64,000 nt of DNA from Pontederia crassipes (taxonomy: Eukaryota; Streptophyta; Magnoliopsida; Commelinales; Pontederiaceae). The translations under genes were made by a program, and so were the position numbers. Under the pieces are notes generated by a model, which saw only the letters and a program-made list of their open reading frames with translations, made no database searches and was not told the origin of the DNA. Location of the stretch: assembly GCA_030549335.1 (NCBI GenBank), contig CM060194.1:13580171-13644170 (forward strand), written 5' to 3'. Every line of letters begins with the position of its first letter. The first letter of the stretch is position 1. This document shows positions 60,293-64,000 of the stretch, in pieces.

Positions 60293-60927
60293 CGGGTGTT
60301 GCGGATCCCGGCGAGAGGACGCGCAGCTGGTTAGTCGCAGCGGGGTGATCGTCGGACAGATATGCCAGGATGAGGCCGCGCCGGGGTCGCAGACAGTCGT
60401 TGAGGCTCAGATCTCGTCGTCGGCGAGCCGATCTGGTCAGACGCGGTCGTCGAGGGGCAGATCTCATCGTCGGCGGGCCTATCTCATCGGCGGCGGGCTG
60501 ATCTCGACGACCAAAGGCGTAGATCTCGTCGGCGGCGGGCCAAGTTCGCTGCACAGAGAGGAGGAAAGGGGAAATCTTGTAGGCGCAGATCTGTCGGCGA
60601 CGGACGGTCTTCGGTGGCGTCCGTCGCGAGAGGAGAGGGGCAGACATCAGCCCGGTCTCCGTCGCCGAGTCGCCGTGAGAGAAAGTGAGAGAATTGAGAG
60701 AGGTGAGAGAAAGAGTAAAAGTAAATGGGAAGAAATTTTATCCCGCGCCTTTTGTACGACAGGATCAGACCGGTCCGCCCACGGTGAACCACTGTCGACC
60801 GCCCGATTACGATGAAAAACCGCTTTTTCATGGGCGCCCGTCCGATGCGCATCGGACGGACGCTGATAAATGGGTGGAGTGTCCCCCCATTTAAGTTGGG
60901 GGGATACCCATTTTTCCCAACTGCGAA

Positions 60928-61395
60928 GTGATTAACCTTTCTATCTTTCTTTTTTCTACTAGTCCTCCAAGGACTAATTAACTTTCAAATAACCATTACG
61001 TTAAATAACAATAAAGGGTCTTAATGACTTGGTCTCATGTGCACTTTACATCACCACAAACTTCATTGTTGCACACACCATCATCCTTGCTTCAACTACC
61101 TATGGGGTTCAAACATAGGAAAATAAAATTTTCATGAGCAATGAAGCTCAGTAAACAAGATAATACATATGGATAGTATTGCTTAATAGAAGAATTTTAA
61201 ACTTTTACAATTTTATAATAAGGTAATAAAATCAACAATTTCATAATAAGGCAATAAAATCAATAAGAACTTCTTTTACTTAACTTCTTTCTCTTTCTTT
61301 CATACTTACTTCTTTCTTTTGTACTTATATGTGTTCCTTGTACTTATACTTGTTCAGTTACTTATGCTTATACTTGTACTTATACTTATTCTTGT
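60928..61395. other. Intergenic DNA with ttacttata repeat
   Basis: AT-rich and non-coding. Imperfect tandem copies of a cttatacttgta-type unit run from about 61310 to 61395, directly beside the solo LTR. Confidence 0.55.
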
Positions 61396-61707
61396 TGTTA
61401 CGAAAAGAGGGAAAGAGATCGCACAAAACACAAAAGAACAAATGAGATTTACGAAGTTCACTCTAAATCAGGTTACGTCCTCGGATGACGGCGGCTCTCT
61501 TTGTTATGAAATAATGTTAATAACAAGGATGCGAAATAACCTAGCTGTAGGGAACTCTAATACAAAATAAGAAATAGAAATCCTAAAACTGTATAGGTTT
61601 CCCTATAGGAGATGGGCGGCTTCGCCGCTCCCATTCCTAAAGCGCCTAATTACATAAGGGGCCCACGTAGGGTTACAACTATGTTCAAATTTAAGACATT
61701 ATCAACA
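61396..61707 (-). mobile_element. Solo LTR, probably copia, with 5-bp TSD
   Basis: On the minus strand the 312-bp sequence begins TGTTGATAATGTC and ends TTTTCGTAACA, with TG and CA termini. It is flanked exactly by cttgt (61391-61395 and 61708-61712). No primer-binding site or internal domain is present. Size and end sequence favour a copia origin. The orientation rests on the long A-to-T asymmetry and is tentative. Confidence 0.85.
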
Positions 61708-61712
61708 CTTGT

Positions 61713-63287
61713 CATGTTCTTATTATCTTTATTTTCTTGATGTGTTGCATTATATCTTTTACTTTACATGCACATGCCTAAAAGACTTGTATGTGTGTTG
61801 TCATATGCGAGGTCTTTAATTTTTATTAAGGGTAGCCATGACACTTTCATGCAGTTCTTGAGGTCACGTTTATTTATAATCCATACTTGTAAACTTGTAA
61901 GGATTATACGTAAATCCTAAAACGGGGTACTTAAAGACAATCTTGTAACATTGGGCAATTGGTACACATGGCTTCTTGTATTTTGCAACTTTTATGTTGT
62001 AATCTAATTATCTATCTTTAGAGACCTCAGTTAAACATGTTAATAATACGGGTAAAAATATCATTAAACATCAAATGAAATAATGAAATAATAATTTCTA
62101 AAAAATCACATGAACTGGATTGGGTAGGGTCAAATTCGGGTCGAGTTACCCTAAAACTCGGGTCGGGCCGCTCCTATTATTTCCTACTTTTCTAACATGG
62201 AAACTTGGGCGGGGTTCTTGAAAATTTGGTCAACATAGTCGAACGTCATACGAAACACTCGAACAATTCTTTTCTTATTCTACTTTGAAACTCGGGCTGG
62301 GTCCATTTTTTAATCGATGCGGGTTGGGTAAAAAACGAAAACCTCCTAATCTAACTGACTTGTTACATGAAATTCAAGTCAAGTTTAAATTGAACTCGGG
62401 TCAAGTTTAGCGTTAACAAATTCGTTCTTGAAAAATATCATCAAACCTGAGCCAATTTCTGGCAAAGCAAAACTCGGATGGTTTTTCATCAACTTTGATC
62501 AATACTTTGAGTACCAAACCGATCTTGAAGAACTATCTTATGAAACCTATTCGTGGTTCATAGGAGAACATAAAATACATTTTAATATTTCTTTAACTTC
62601 ATTATTCGAAAATGAAACAAAATTTGTATGTACCTGTCCCAACAAAACTACTTACAATCCAAAAGTTTAGGCAAATTTTTCGGTGATCATGCTTGCTTTC
62701 TGATGATAACTTTGACGTCCTTTGACAGAGAGATGTGCCATGAACAGATGACCGAAAGTTTCAGCCACATATGCACACCGAGGAGGGAGAAAATGTAGAA
62801 CAAAGTTGGAGGAAAGACAAACAAAGTTGGAGGAAAGACAAATGTGGTGGGAAGAAAGATGGCTTGGAAGAGACTTTTGGAAAAGCCCTCAAGTTCTAAT
62901 CTAATTAGATATCCTAATCATGCTTCCTGTTCATTATTCATCTTTTATTTTCCACAAATGTTCATATTTAAATAATTAATTAATATCACTATTTCTTTAT
63001 TTTTCAATTTAAAATAATAATTTATTAGTATTTTATTTCCTAAATATTTTCATCTTAAAACTCCTAATTTCAACCTCCTTAAGAGTCCTAAACCTTCAAA
63101 ATATTTTATTCCTAATCCTCTTTTAACTATCTTTTTCTTTATTCTATCTCTCCTAATCATACTTTTACATATTTTCAAACTATAACTTTTTAACAAAGCC
63201 TATATTTTGGATTTATTTTAATTACAAAAAAATAAATGTTTAATTTGTGCTACATTATTACCTTTTTAGAGAAAATTCGTCCTCAAA
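61713..63287. other. Intergenic; unrecognised 80-codon ORF
   Basis: A plus-strand ORF at 62428-62670 starts MKNIIKPEPISGKAKLG and contains FDQYFEYQTDLEELSYETY. It is not repetitive and could be a gene or transposon fragment, but I recognise no family. A 19-bp unit (acaaagttggaggaaagac) is duplicated at about 62800-62840. Nothing else was found. Confidence 0.4.
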
Positions 63288-64000
63288 TTTTGCACCATGT
63301 AGGAATTTACAACATGTTAACATCATGCAATTAATCAAATTATTGATTAATGCCCGTATTACCTTGGGTATGTCTATGTAACTTTGTGGTTATCATGAAC
63401 AAACATCATATTGTGTTCACTTAGAAAGTAAATCCTTTTGCATGCTCATCATATCATAGAGCCTTATCTTATTCAATAAATATCACATTCTCGATCATAC
63501 GTCTTAGATCTTTGCGTAGGGCAAAAGAATAGCAAGTTAATCCACAAAGTTACATAGACATACCCAAGGTAATACGGGCATTAATCAATAATTTGATTAA
63601 TTGCATGATGTTAACATGTTGTAAATTCCTACATGGTGCAAAAATTCGAAAGACAATATGATGTTGTTTCATGAAAGTAATCGTGAACAACATCATATTG
63701 TGTTCACTTAGAAAGTAATCCTTTGCATGCTCATCATATCATAGAGCCTTATCTTATTCAATAAATATCACATCTCGTACTTTCATGAACAACATCATAT
63801 TGTGTTCACTTAGAAAGTAATCCTTTGCATGCTCATCATATCATAGAGGCTTATCTTATTCAATAAATATCACATCTCGATCATACGTCTTAGATCTTTG
63901 CGTAGGGCAAAAGAATAGCAAGTTAAATCCACAAAGTTACATAGGCATACCCAAGGTAATTACGGGCATTAATCAATAATTTTGATTAATTGCATGATGT
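63288..64000. repeat. Cluster of direct and inverted repeats at window end
   Basis: A 102-bp sequence at 63288-63389 is the exact reverse complement of 63542-63643, with a 152-bp spacer. A third copy, in the orientation of the second, starts at 63929 and is cut by the window. A second module (aacatcatattgtgttcact onward, about 90 bp) occurs at about 63402, 63688 and 63790 in direct orientation. Differences between copies are mostly single-base length changes in short homopolymers. Confidence 0.93.

Larger units (their letters stand above)
57961..60918. mobile_element. Mutator-like element B with exact 9-bp TSD
   Basis: The 2958-bp element starts gggaaaaatgggtgtccccc and ends with the inverse (gggggatacccatttttccc). 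It is flanked by aactgcgaa on both sides (57952-57960 and 60919-60927). The arms stay similar for about 200 bp, including gcccgtccgat, gtacaaaaggcg and a CT-rich tract. The interior is GC-rich with tandem repeats at 58.5-59.05 and 60.04-60.29 kb, and an AT-richer middle (59.3-59.8 kb) that looks like transcribed non-coding DNA. No transposase is seen. It is related to element A, 175 bp away. Confidence 0.92.

Noticed and set aside
63288-64000. CRISPR-like array
   Set aside because: The repeats are about 90-100 bp long, occur in both orientations and sit in a plant nuclear genome; there are no regular short spacers and no cas genes.

Overview
This is nuclear DNA of a flowering plant, with four host genes in about 64 kb of AT-rich, transposon-dense sequence. 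The genes have spliceosomal introns. Two of them (fructokinase and the calmodulin-like gene) have very GC-rich exons set in AT-rich surroundings, while a third (the CRM-domain gene) does not. That contrast suggests a monocot, but the species cannot be named from the sequence alone.

Layout. 0-9.6 kb: transposon remnants (a CACTA-type relic with GC-rich minisatellites, a hAT-type element and a decayed Ty1/copia element). 9.7-18.6 kb: the gene-rich part, with three genes all on the minus strand: a four-exon fructokinase (327 aa), a four-exon stand-alone receiver protein of the type-C response-regulator kind (134 aa), and a four-exon single-CRM-domain RNA-binding protein (413 aa). Two short retroposons with clean target-site duplications lie beside or inside these genes. 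19-23.5 kb: no gene seen. 23.6-40.5 kb: a nested stack. An outer element with long inverted arms is interrupted by an LTR-like sequence, which in turn carries two CACTA (En/Spm) elements in opposite orientation; a hAT element sits in one outer arm. 41-46.9 kb: a Harbinger-like element, a third CACTA element, and another long-TIR element carrying a solo LTR. 47.6-48.4 kb: a single-exon calmodulin-like gene with a membrane-anchor-like N-terminus and a one-base frameshift in its fourth EF hand. 49.8-61.7 kb: four TIR elements with GC-rich interiors, two of them Mutator-like with exact 9-bp target-site duplications, then a solo LTR. The last 0.7 kb is a set of nearly identical direct and inverted repeats.

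The host genes look like ordinary, separately regulated plant genes: sugar phosphorylation, phosphorelay signalling, organellar RNA metabolism and calcium sensing. I saw no shared pathway. Most long ORFs elsewhere lie in GC-rich tandem repeats inside transposons and are open in several frames at once, so I do not call them genes. I found no convincing new multi-gene system. The most unusual structures are the inverted pair of defective CACTA elements, the two Mutator-like elements with foldback termini, and the terminal repeat cluster.
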